The translations under genes and the position numbers were made by a program. The notes under the pieces were generated by a model. That model saw nothing but the letters and a program-made list of their open reading frames with translations. It did no database searches and was not told the DNA's origin. A DNA stretch of 6,255 bases from Sphingomonadales bacterium (GTDB taxonomy: Bacteria; Pseudomonadota; Alphaproteobacteria; Sphingomonadales; Sphingomonadaceae), in the NCBI GenBank assembly GCA_017302775.1, contig JAFLDC010000170.1:1-6255 (forward strand), read 5' to 3'. How positions within the stretch are numbered: position 1 is the first letter of the stretch; each line of letters begins with the position of its first letter. Shown here piece after piece: positions 1 through 4,890 of this stretch.

Positions 1-301
1 GGTGCAGACGGTCCACCACTGGTACCATCATCCGGACTATTACTGCCCCGAGCCCTACGCCGCCTACCCCTCGCACCTCCACATCGACCTGCTCGAACGC
101 GCCCAGGGCCGCGGCTTCGGGCGCCGCATGATGGGGCAGGTCATGGACCTGCTGCGGCAGTCCGGCTGCCCGGGCGCCCACCTGGGGGTGAGCCTGCTCA
201 ACGTCCCCGCCCAGGGATTCTACCGGCGCCTCGGCTTCGATGAACTGGTCCGCGTGGGCACGCCCACCGACGGATGCCTCTACATGGGAAAAAGACTGTG
301 A
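1..301 (+). CDS. GNAT-family acetyltransferase, C-terminal part (5' end outside window)
   Basis: This is the C-terminal half of a GCN5-related N-acetyltransferase, which would transfer an acetyl group from acetyl-CoA to an unidentified amine. The frame is open from the window edge to TGA at 299-301, and the GTG at 2-4 is probably an internal Val codon, so the gene most likely starts upstream. The visible part holds the acetyl-CoA pyrophosphate loop of GNAT motif A (AQGRGFGRRMM, following HIDLL) and the typical later segment NVPAQGFYRRLGF. The stretch around YPSHLHIDLL and HLGVSLLN resembles the GNAT domains found near or fused to bacterial O-GlcNAcase-type hexosaminidases, but that is from memory and the substrate is unknown. 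Its stop overlaps the start of the downstream permease by 4 nt (GTGA at 298-301), which implies one operon with coupled translation. Base composition matches the permease and differs from the genes beyond 860. Confidence 0.82.
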   Translation, partial: VQTVHHWYHHPDYYCPEPYAAYPSHLHIDLLERAQGRGFGRRMMGQVMDLLRQSGCPGAHLGVSLLNVPAQGFYRRLGFDELVRVGTPTDGCLYMGKRL

Positions 302-1017
302 ACGCGGCGATGCGATTCCTGAACCGGTACCTGGTGCCGGCGCTGACGGCGGTGAGCGACAACGTCTACCTGGCCGCGATCCGCGCCGGGATGGTGTCGG
401 TCGTGCCGCTGACCATCATTGGCGGCCTGTTCCTCGTCGTGGCCTACCTGCCGGTGGCGGGCTGGGAGGATCGCATCAAGGACTACCTGCCCCTGCTCAA
501 GGCGCCGGTCACGGCCACCTTCGGGCTGCTCTCCGTCTTTGTGTCCTTCGCCATCGCCTACGACCTGGGCAAGGCCATGAAGCAGGAGGCGGTGGTGAGT
601 GCCTCGATGGCCACCCTCGTGTTCCTGCTCGTGCAGCTGAACATCCAGCCGGAGGACCAGGTCCTGGCCATGGACGGCCTCGGTTCGAAGGGACTCTTCA
701 CCGCCGTGCTGATCGCGCTGATCACCGTCCGCGTGCAGAAGTTTTTCACGGACCAGAAGCTGGTGATCCGGCTTCCCGAGAGCGTGCCGCCCATCGTCTA
801 TGAGTCGTTCCTGTCGCTGACGCCGATGATCTTCCTGGTGCTGGTGTTCTGGCTCATCATCGATTTCATCTGCCCGGCCATCGCCGGAGGCATCCCTGGC
901 ATCTCGACCTTGCCGAATTCCACGGTGGTTCGATACTTCCCGGGCTGGAACTGGAACGCCATTTCTGCCGCAGCCTTCGCGGGATCCGTTGCGCCGGTAT
1001 TTTCACCGGATGACTGA
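298..1017 (+). CDS. PTS sugar permease EIIC, lactose/cellobiose family, 3'-truncated at a junction
   Basis: This is a membrane permease subunit (EIIC) of a phosphotransferase system, which carries a beta-linked disaccharide or amino-sugar oligomer across the inner membrane while EIIB phosphorylates it. The N-terminus (FLNRYLVPALTAVSDNVYLA) followed by a hydrophobic segment beginning MVSVVPLTIIGGLF is typical of CelB/ChbC proteins. Further likely membrane segments lie near residues 72-90, 100-115 and 132-146, and the family-typical SVPPIVYESF segment is at about 162-171, leading into the next helix. The start is taken as GTG 298 because it overlaps the upstream stop (GTGA); ATG 310 is the alternative. 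Family members are roughly 410-450 residues, but similarity stops at about W185-L186 (850-855). From there to TGA 1015-1017 the frame is only the antisense of a lipoprotein gene, so the last 50 or so residues are not EIIC. Glu codons here are almost all GAG, unlike the genes to the right. Confidence 0.8.
   Translation: MNAAMRFLNRYLVPALTAVSDNVYLAAIRAGMVSVVPLTIIGGLFLVVAYLPVAGWEDRIKDYLPLLKAPVTATFGLLSVFVSFAIAYDLGKAMKQEAVVSASMATLVFLLVQLNIQPEDQVLAMDGLGSKGLFTAVLIALITVRVQKFFTDQKLVIRLPESVPPIVYESFLSLTPMIFLVLVFWLIIDFICPAIAGGIPGISTLPNSTVVRYFPGWNWNAISAAAFAGSVAPVFSPDD
848..866. other. Probable chimeric junction between unrelated DNAs
   Basis: Plus-strand EIIC similarity ends at about 850-858, and minus-strand lipoprotein similarity runs from 1079 down to about 855, so the two meet within a few bases. 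Both genes lose their C-terminal part at the same point. Codon use and likely taxon change across it. No terminal repeat, target duplication or transposase is visible. An assembly or cloning chimera is the simplest explanation; a natural deletion or insertion joint is possible. The exact base cannot be fixed from the sequence alone. Confidence 0.65.
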
Positions 1018-1079
1018 CCGCATCCTGCCATGGTCAATGCCGAAACCATGGCCAGCGAACCGATCAATGATCTGGACAT
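849..1079 (-). pseudogene. DUF3617-like lipoprotein, N-terminal part only (truncated at junction)
   Basis: On the minus strand, ATG at 1079-1077 opens a reading frame with a lipoprotein signal peptide: MSRSLIGSL, a hydrophobic stretch, then a lipobox-like MAGC with the candidate lipidated Cys at residue 20. The mature part contains FQPGKYRTTVEF followed by a Met/Pro-rich EMPGMPPAMAGQMKSMM, the hallmark of the small periplasmic DUF3617 proteins common in sphingomonads, whose function is unknown. The recognisable part ends at about residues 75-77 (857-849). The family normally continues with a Cys-containing domain of about 70-100 more residues, which is missing. Beyond the break the frame runs antisense to the permease gene until a stop at 800-798, giving a meaningless tail. 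The Met at the -3 lipobox position is slightly unusual. Family assignment is from memory of the motif. Confidence 0.62.
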
Positions 1080-1205
1080 GTAGGTAATTCCCGAGTCTTG
1101 AGTGCCGTTGATCGCAGCCTATCAAGTGACAAAATCGGTGCAAGCCCCATGCCCGTCGGGAATTTATCCACGCGCGATCCCTAACCCCAGCTCGAACCGA
1201 ACCGG

Positions 1206-1236
1206 CCGCTGCCCCGCCTTGCCGTAACGGCAGCGG
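1206..1236. repeat. Inverted repeat / possible hairpin, CCGCTGCC ... GGCAGCGG
   Basis: Perfect 8-bp arms CCGCTGCC (1206-1213) and GGCAGCGG (1229-1236) are separated by 15 nt. A smaller competing hairpin, GCCG-TAA-CGGC (1221-1231), shares bases with the right arm, so two mutually exclusive folds are possible. It lies 125 nt upstream of the dehydrogenase operon. No T-run follows, so it is not an obvious intrinsic terminator. It could be chance in GC-rich DNA or part of an untranslated leader. Confidence 0.35.
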
Positions 1237-1348
1237 ACTTCGCAATCGGCGCGATCGCCGTTGAACGGCCGCCAAACCCGCAATCACACCGCTCACAACC
1301 CTTGCGAAGCACGGAAAACCGCGCCATTCTGTATTTAACTAAGCTTTT

Positions 1349-1354
1349 GGAGAG
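1349..1354 (+). promoter_or_regulatory. Ribosome binding site GGAGAG fixing the start at 1362
   Basis: GGAGAG lies 7 nt before ATG 1362. It decides against the in-frame upstream ATG at 1302, which would add 20 residues that do not resemble the family, and supports the start MDLEFSPEELAFRDEVR. Confidence 0.75.
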
Positions 1355-1361
1355 AGCCGCC

Positions 1362-2555
1362 ATGGACCTTGAATTCAGCCCCGAAGAGCTGGCCTTCCGT
1401 GATGAAGTCCGCACTTTTATCGCCGAAAACTATCCTGCCGAGCTACGCGGGAAGCAGGATGAGGGTGATGAGCTCTCCAAGGAAGATTTCCTGTCATGGC
1501 ACAAGGTCCTGCACAAGAAGGGCTGGGTTGCTCCAGCCTGGCCGGTCGAATACGGCGGCACCGGCTGGACCGTGACGCAGCGCTACATCTGGTCGGAAGA
1601 AACCGCGCGGGCCGATTGCATCCGGCTGATGCCGTTTGGTCTGACCATGGTTGGTCCGGTGATCTACACTTTCGGTACGCCCGAGCAGAAGGCACACTTC
1701 CTGCCTCGTATCCTTTCGGGCGAGGATTGGTGGTGCCAGGGTTACTCCGAACCCGGTTCCGGTTCCGATCTTGCCTCGCTCCGTACCAAGGCAGAGCGTG
1801 ACGGCGATCACTATATCGTCAACGGGCAGAAGACCTGGACCACCATGGCCCAGCACGCCGACTGGGGGTTCTTCCTGGTTCGCACCGACCCTGATGCCAA
1901 GCAGCAGGAAGGCATCTCATTCCTGCTGATCGACATGAAATCACCCGGTATCGAAGTGCGTCCGATTATCACCTTGGGCGGCGAGCACGAGGTCAACGAG
2001 GTATTCCTCGACAACGTCAAAGTTCCAGTCGCCAATCGTGTCTATGAAGAGAACAAGGGCTGGACCTGCGCCAAGTTCCTGCTGGCACATGAACGCGTCG
2101 GGATCGCCGGCGTTGCCAGCTCCAAGCGCGGGGTCGAACGAATTCGCGAGATTGCGGCGACCGAACTGGATGGTGACAAGCCGCTGCTGGCCAATCCCTT
2201 CTTCCGCCGCAAGGTGGCCGAACTTGAAATGGATCTGGCCGCGCTGGAATTTACCGAATTGCGCACCCTGTCAGGCATGGCGGCCGGCAAGGGCCCCGGT
2301 CCGGAAAGCTCAGTACTCAAGATCAAAGGCAGCGAGATCCAGCAGCGCCTGACCGAACTGACCCTGGAAATGGCTGGCCACTATGGCGCACCCTATTTCC
2401 GCAGTTTTGGTGAAGGCGATAACGAACACGCCGTCGGCCCGGCCTGGGCCAATCGCGCCGCGCCGGTTTATTACAATGCGCGCAAGACTACGATTTATGG
2501 CGGGTCGAACGAAATCCAGCGCAACATCATCGCCAAGATGGTTCTCGGCCTCTGA
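1362..2555 (+). CDS. Acyl-CoA dehydrogenase, large (catalytic) subunit, PimC-like
   Basis: This FAD-dependent enzyme introduces a trans-2,3 double bond into an acyl-CoA at the first step of beta-oxidation. At 397 residues it has the normal length for pimeloyl-CoA dehydrogenase large subunits and related FadE proteins. The N-terminal helical domain starts MDLEFSPEELAFRDEVR, with WPVEYGGTGW near 60-70. The middle beta domain holds YSEPGSGSD (128-136) and the flavin-proximal KTWTT near 160. In the C-terminal helical domain Glu244 (AHERVGIAG) aligns with the helix-G catalytic base of isovaleryl-CoA dehydrogenase. The medium-chain-type base position is Gly (IYGGSNEIQ, 378-386, Gly380). The ERxQFG segment that contacts FAD of the partner subunit is absent, so this protein should need the small subunit encoded 12 nt downstream. 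The substrate is not shown; dicarboxylic, branched or ring-derived acyl-CoAs are possible. pimC is the nearest named homologue, but I withhold the symbol. Confidence 0.9.
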   Translation: MDLEFSPEELAFRDEVRTFIAENYPAELRGKQDEGDELSKEDFLSWHKVLHKKGWVAPAWPVEYGGTGWTVTQRYIWSEETARADCIRLMPFGLTMVGPVIYTFGTPEQKAHFLPRILSGEDWWCQGYSEPGSGSDLASLRTKAERDGDHYIVNGQKTWTTMAQHADWGFFLVRTDPDAKQQEGISFLLIDMKSPGIEVRPIITLGGEHEVNEVFLDNVKVPVANRVYEENKGWTCAKFLLAHERVGIAGVASSKRGVERIREIAATELDGDKPLLANPFFRRKVAELEMDLAALEFTELRTLSGMAAGKGPGPESSVLKIKGSEIQQRLTELTLEMAGHYGAPYFRSFGEGDNEHAVGPAWANRAAPVYYNARKTTIYGGSNEIQRNIIAKMVLGL

Positions 2556-2558
2556 GGA
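2554..2558 (+). promoter_or_regulatory. Ribosome binding site GAGGA overlapping the upstream stop
   Basis: GAGGA begins inside the TGA (2553-2555) of the large-subunit gene and lies 9 nt before ATG 2568. Ribosomes ending the first gene sit on the site for the second, which suggests coupled, roughly equimolar synthesis of the two subunits. Confidence 0.65.
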
Positions 2559-2567
2559 TTTGAAAAC

Positions 2568-3698
2568 ATGGATCTGAGCTTTACTGAAACCCAGGATATG
2601 GTGCGCGACAGCCTCGCGCGGTTCCTGTCCGATACCTACGACTTTGAAACCCGCAAGAAGATGCTGGAACGCCCTGAAGGCCGCGATCCCGGAATATGGC
2701 GGGCGATCGCCACCGAACTGGGTCTGACCTGCGCACCTTTTGCTGAACAGTACGGCGGAATGGGCGGCGGCCATCTTGAAAACATGATCATGATGGAAGA
2801 ACTGGGCAAGGTTATCGCGATCGAACCCTGGCTGCAGACGGTCGTGATTGGTGGCGGTGCGCTGCAGACGGCGGGTGGTGCGATGGCCGAGCAGGTCATC
2901 CCGCAGATCATCGCCGGTGACGCCATTATCGCGTTTGCCTATGGCGAACCGCAGGGTCGTTACAATCTGGCCGACATCGGCACGACCGCGAAGGCAGACG
3001 GCGCGGGCTATGTCCTGAATGGACACAAGGCCTCCGTCTATGCCGCGCCGTGGGCCACCCACTTGCTGGTCACCGCCCGGACGGGCGGCAGTCGCCGTGA
3101 ACGGGACGGCGTTGAACTGTTCCTGATTGACGCGAAGTCCGCAGGGGTTACCCTGCGCGACTACGCCACAGTTGATGGCTTCCGCGCCGCTGAAGTCTAC
3201 TTTGAAAATGTCGCGATACCCGGTGACGCGCTGATTCCCGGCGGGATCGCGTTGGTGGAACAGGTGGTTGACCAGGCAACGGTTGGGATTTGCGCCGAAG
3301 GCACCGGGATTGCCCGCAAGCTGCTTGAAGGCACCGTGAAATATACCCAGGAGCGCAAGCAGTTCGGTCAGCCGATCGGCAAATTCCAGGCCTTGCAACA
3401 CCGCATGGCCGACATGCTGGTGGAAGCGGAGCAGATTGCCTCGATGACGCTGATGGGCGCACTTAAGCTTGATCTTCCGGCTGAGCAGCGCAAGGCTGCG
3501 GTCAGCCAGGTCAAGGCCAAAGTCAGCCGCTCGATCAAGTTCGTCGGCCAGTCCGCGGTGCAGACGCACGGCGGGATCGGCATCACGATGGAACTGGCCA
3601 TCGGTCACTACTTCAAACGAGCGACGATGATCGAAATCCAGTTCGGCCCGGCCGACTGGCACCTTGAGCGCTATGAAGCGCTGACGCTCCCGGCCTGA
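2568..3698 (+). CDS. Acyl-CoA dehydrogenase, small (non-catalytic, FAD-contact) subunit, PimD-like
   Basis: This is the 376-residue partner of the preceding gene. It closely follows the PimD pattern: MDLSFTETQDMVRDSLARFL at the start, then YDFETRKKMLERPEG, GGMGGGHLENMIMMEELGK, a middle domain with FAYGEPQGRYNLADIGTTA (123-141), and a C-terminal domain. The C-terminal domain carries ERKQFGQPIGKFQALQHRM (262-280), whose Arg and Gln contact FAD across the dimer interface, and HGGIGITMELAIGHYF (334-349). No catalytic Glu is present: the helix-G position falls in DQATVGICAEG, and the medium-chain-type position is FGPADWH (359-365), with Gly360 where Glu would be. The usual EPGxGSD middle-domain motif is also replaced by GEPQGRYN. 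By analogy with the mycobacterial heterotetrameric ChsE (FadE) enzymes, it probably supplies half of each FAD site in an alpha2-beta2 complex. It is expressed from the same operon, and its 3' end overlaps the convergent acetyltransferase gene by 28 bp. Confidence 0.9.
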   Translation: MDLSFTETQDMVRDSLARFLSDTYDFETRKKMLERPEGRDPGIWRAIATELGLTCAPFAEQYGGMGGGHLENMIMMEELGKVIAIEPWLQTVVIGGGALQTAGGAMAEQVIPQIIAGDAIIAFAYGEPQGRYNLADIGTTAKADGAGYVLNGHKASVYAAPWATHLLVTARTGGSRRERDGVELFLIDAKSAGVTLRDYATVDGFRAAEVYFENVAIPGDALIPGGIALVEQVVDQATVGICAEGTGIARKLLEGTVKYTQERKQFGQPIGKFQALQHRMADMLVEAEQIASMTLMGALKLDLPAEQRKAAVSQVKAKVSRSIKFVGQSAVQTHGGIGITMELAIGHYFKRATMIEIQFGPADWHLERYEALTLPA

Positions 3699-4354
3699 TC
3701 CCACAACGGCGCGAGGTCGAGTTCGGCCTCGCGCCTTCCGCCTAGCCGCACAAGGCGTGGATGCGTTCCGTTTGACCATTGCCACGAGCCGAAACGAACG
3801 AATATGCGGTGCGCCAGCACACTGGCACCCATCCTTTTGTGCGCAAGCAAAGCGGGCTGGTTGTAGTCGCTAACTCGGCTGAGTGAATGCGTCAGCCCGC
3901 GCGCATCCATCCATTCCCCGACGCCTGCCCACAATGCTGCGAAAGTCCGCCCCAGGCGATGCTGCGGGGCAATCCACAAGCCGGTGTCCCAGCAGCATTT
4001 ATTCGGCAATATGAACCGTACGGCCACCTCGTCTTCGTCGTGTATTGCAACACGCAGCCAAACCAGGCCGGTCAGCCGGTTGTGGCTATCGAAGGCACCA
4101 AGACATGACAAGCCTTCATCAAAGCGCCGGGCCAGAACCACTGGATCAGCATCAACGGTATGATGCGCCAGATCATCCAGTTGCAGTGTCAGTACCTTAA
4201 ATCCGCGCGGCATCACCGGCAACCGGCCCCGCGGCTGGACTACGATCGCATAGCGGTAGAATGCTGCATGCTGAGAGGCACGGGCCAGCCGCGCAGCAAA
4301 ATATGACGCCGCACCGATCAGGCCGAGCATCTGGATCGTTTGCATTCCTGCCAT
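3671..4354 (-). CDS. GNAT-like N-acetyltransferase, function unknown
   Basis: This 227-residue protein is probably of the GNAT fold and would be a cytoplasmic acyl-CoA-dependent acyltransferase. Its N-terminus is short and hydrophobic (MLGLIGAASYFAARLA, 9-24). The supporting segment is WDTGLWIAPQHRLGRTFAAL (122-141), a beta strand running into a QHRLGR loop like motif A, then a helix GVGEWMDARGL. SRVSDYNQPALLAHKRMGA (159-177) matches the usual Asn-x-x-x-ala/arg-x-x-x-k-x-G(F/A) end of GNAT domains. The loop has fewer glycines than the classical Q/RxxGxG/A, so the assignment is moderate. The substrate is unknown. The start is ATG 4354; ATG 4345 is an alternative and neither has a strong ribosome binding site. 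The gene lies 49 nt downstream of the receiver gene on the same strand and may be co-transcribed with it. Its stop (3673-3671) lies within the convergent dehydrogenase gene. Confidence 0.62.
   Translation of the reverse strand: MAGMQTIQMLGLIGAASYFAARLARASQHAAFYRYAIVVQPRGRLPVMPRGFKVLTLQLDDLAHHTVDADPVVLARRFDEGLSCLGAFDSHNRLTGLVWLRVAIHDEDEVAVRFILPNKCCWDTGLWIAPQHRLGRTFAALWAGVGEWMDARGLTHSLSRVSDYNQPALLAHKRMGASVLAHRIFVRFGSWQWSNGTHPRLVRLGGRREAELDLAPLWDQAGSVSAS
3708..3735. terminator. Strong stem-loop after the dehydrogenase operon (possible terminator)
   Basis: The arms GGCGCGAGG (3708-3716) and CCTCGCGCC (3727-3735) are perfect complements. With a G-T pair and two more G-C pairs the stem reaches 12 bp, closed by a 4-nt AGTT loop. 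It begins 10 nt after the stop of the small-subunit gene, the usual position for a terminator. Only TT follows, so intrinsic termination would be weak. It also lies inside the 3' coding end of the convergent GNAT-like gene (about residues 207-216), so it can fold in both transcripts. Confidence 0.5.
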
Positions 4355-4403
4355 ACCGCCGCCCTATCGGCACTTTCCTAAGGAACAGCAAAATCCGCTC
4401 CAG

Positions 4404-4760
4404 CTATAATCCGAACTGCGCCAACAAGCCGGAGACGTCACTTTCCGTATAGGGGCGGACCAGAAACGGCACCTTATGCCAACGCTCAGGCCGATCGCTG
4501 CCATCGGCAAAGTCGCAGCTGAACGCAAAGGGCACTCCACGCGCGGCCAGCTGATCCGCCACACAGGCGCCATCCGCATCGGTGGTGAACGCCGAAACCA
4601 AAGCGAACTGGAGCATTTCGTCACGCGCCATGCTTAAAGCCACCGGTTCGGACCTGGCAGTCAAAACCCGGGCGAACCCCCTTCTATAAAGGGTTTCCTC
4701 GGCGTCCATCAGTACCAAAGGGTTGTCTTCGTAGACCAGAACACTGCCATAGCCTGCCAT
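4404..4760 (-). CDS. Stand-alone degenerate receiver-domain protein (CheY-like, no phosphoacceptor Asp)
   Basis: This 118-residue single-domain protein has the layout of a response-regulator receiver: beta1 SVLVYEDNPLVLMDAEETL with the acidic pocket Glu11-Asp12, helix 1, RRGFARVLTA for beta2, beta3 FALVSAF, beta4 GVPFAFSCDF and beta5 VPFLVRPYTESDV. At the end of beta3, where receivers carry the phosphorylated Asp (LLDV), it has Ser56 (LVSA). The invariant beta5 Lys of the K-P motif is Arg102. It is therefore unlikely to be switched by ordinary aspartyl phosphorylation and may act by protein contact. There is no output domain. The start at 4760 is preferred over ATG 4817 because GGAAGGG lies 7 nt upstream. 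It is transcribed divergently from the Crp/Fnr gene, sharing a 130-nt region with a palindrome, and may form an operon with the GNAT-like gene downstream. Confidence 0.75.
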   Translation of the reverse strand: MAGYGSVLVYEDNPLVLMDAEETLYRRGFARVLTARSEPVALSMARDEMLQFALVSAFTTDADGACVADQLAARGVPFAFSCDFADGSDRPERWHKVPFLVRPYTESDVSGLLAQFGL

Positions 4761-4767
4761 CGCAATG

Positions 4768-4774
4768 CCCTTCC
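4768..4774 (-). promoter_or_regulatory. Ribosome binding site GGAAGGG fixing the receiver start at 4760
   Basis: Read on the minus strand, GGAAGGG is followed by 7 nt and then ATG at 4760-4758. The longer frame from ATG 4817 has no such site, and its extra 19 residues (rich in R, P, Q and S) precede the receiver fold, so the shorter start is chosen. Confidence 0.7.
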
Positions 4775-4828
4775 CCGCCGATTGCTCCGGCTGCGGGAAG
4801 GATCTTCTAGGGCTCATTTTGGGATTGT

Positions 4829-4846
4829 CTGTGCACTAATGCACAG
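4829..4846. promoter_or_regulatory. CRP-geometry palindrome, candidate operator of the Crp/Fnr protein
   Basis: CTGTGCA-CTAA-TGCACAG is a perfect 7-bp inverted repeat with a 4-bp centre. Written as TGTGC-N6-GCACA it has the same half-site length and spacing as the E. coli CRP site TGTGA-N6-TCACA, with one base changed in each half. It lies 44 nt before the start codon of the Crp/Fnr gene and 68 nt before that of the divergent receiver gene, where one bound dimer could affect both. Binding is inferred, not shown. Confidence 0.6.
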
Positions 4847-4890
4847 TAGCCATCGCCGACTCGCACTATCGCGGGCGCCAGAGGGGCAAA

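Larger units (their letters stand above)
1080..1361. other. Divergent intergenic region, no gene seen
   Basis: This 282-nt stretch separates the minus-strand lipoprotein start (1079) from the plus-strand dehydrogenase start (1362). Short frames here have no family features. It holds the hairpin at 1206-1236, a GC-rich middle and an AT-rich end (1328-1348, GTATTTAACTAAG) just before the ribosome binding site, where the operon promoter is expected. A poor sigma-70 match is TTGCGA (1302-1307) with CATTCT (1325-1330, 17-nt spacer). I see no convincing promoter on either strand. Confidence 0.5.

Noticed and set aside
859..1017. C-terminal 50 or so residues of the EIIC frame
   Set aside because: This part is the antisense of the lipoprotein gene and does not resemble EIIC, so it is not real permease sequence.
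1164..1172. DnaA-box-like TTATCCACG
   Set aside because: It is a single site with one mismatch and no neighbouring boxes, AT-rich region or replication gene, so there is no case for an origin.
1251..1258. Repeated palindrome GCGATCGC (also near 2704 and 5051)
   Set aside because: It occurs three times, two of them in coding sequence. This is slightly more than expected but without spacing or context; probably composition and codon use.
1302..1361. Upstream in-frame ATG adding 20 residues to the large dehydrogenase subunit
   Set aside because: ATG 1362 has GGAGAG at ideal distance and begins the conserved family N-terminus; the extra residues do not look like family sequence.
2310..3785. 491-codon open frame on the minus strand
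   Set aside because: It lies antisense to the two dehydrogenase genes, whose family motifs are clear. The translation has no recognisable domain, and long antisense frames are common opposite GC-rich genes.
3887..4108. 73-codon plus-strand frame
   Set aside because: It is antisense to the GNAT-like gene and shows no domain or convincing ribosome binding site.
4761..4817. Upstream in-frame ATG adding 19 residues to the receiver protein
   Set aside because: It has no ribosome binding site, whereas GGAAGGG precedes ATG 4760, and the receiver fold starts right after the shorter start.
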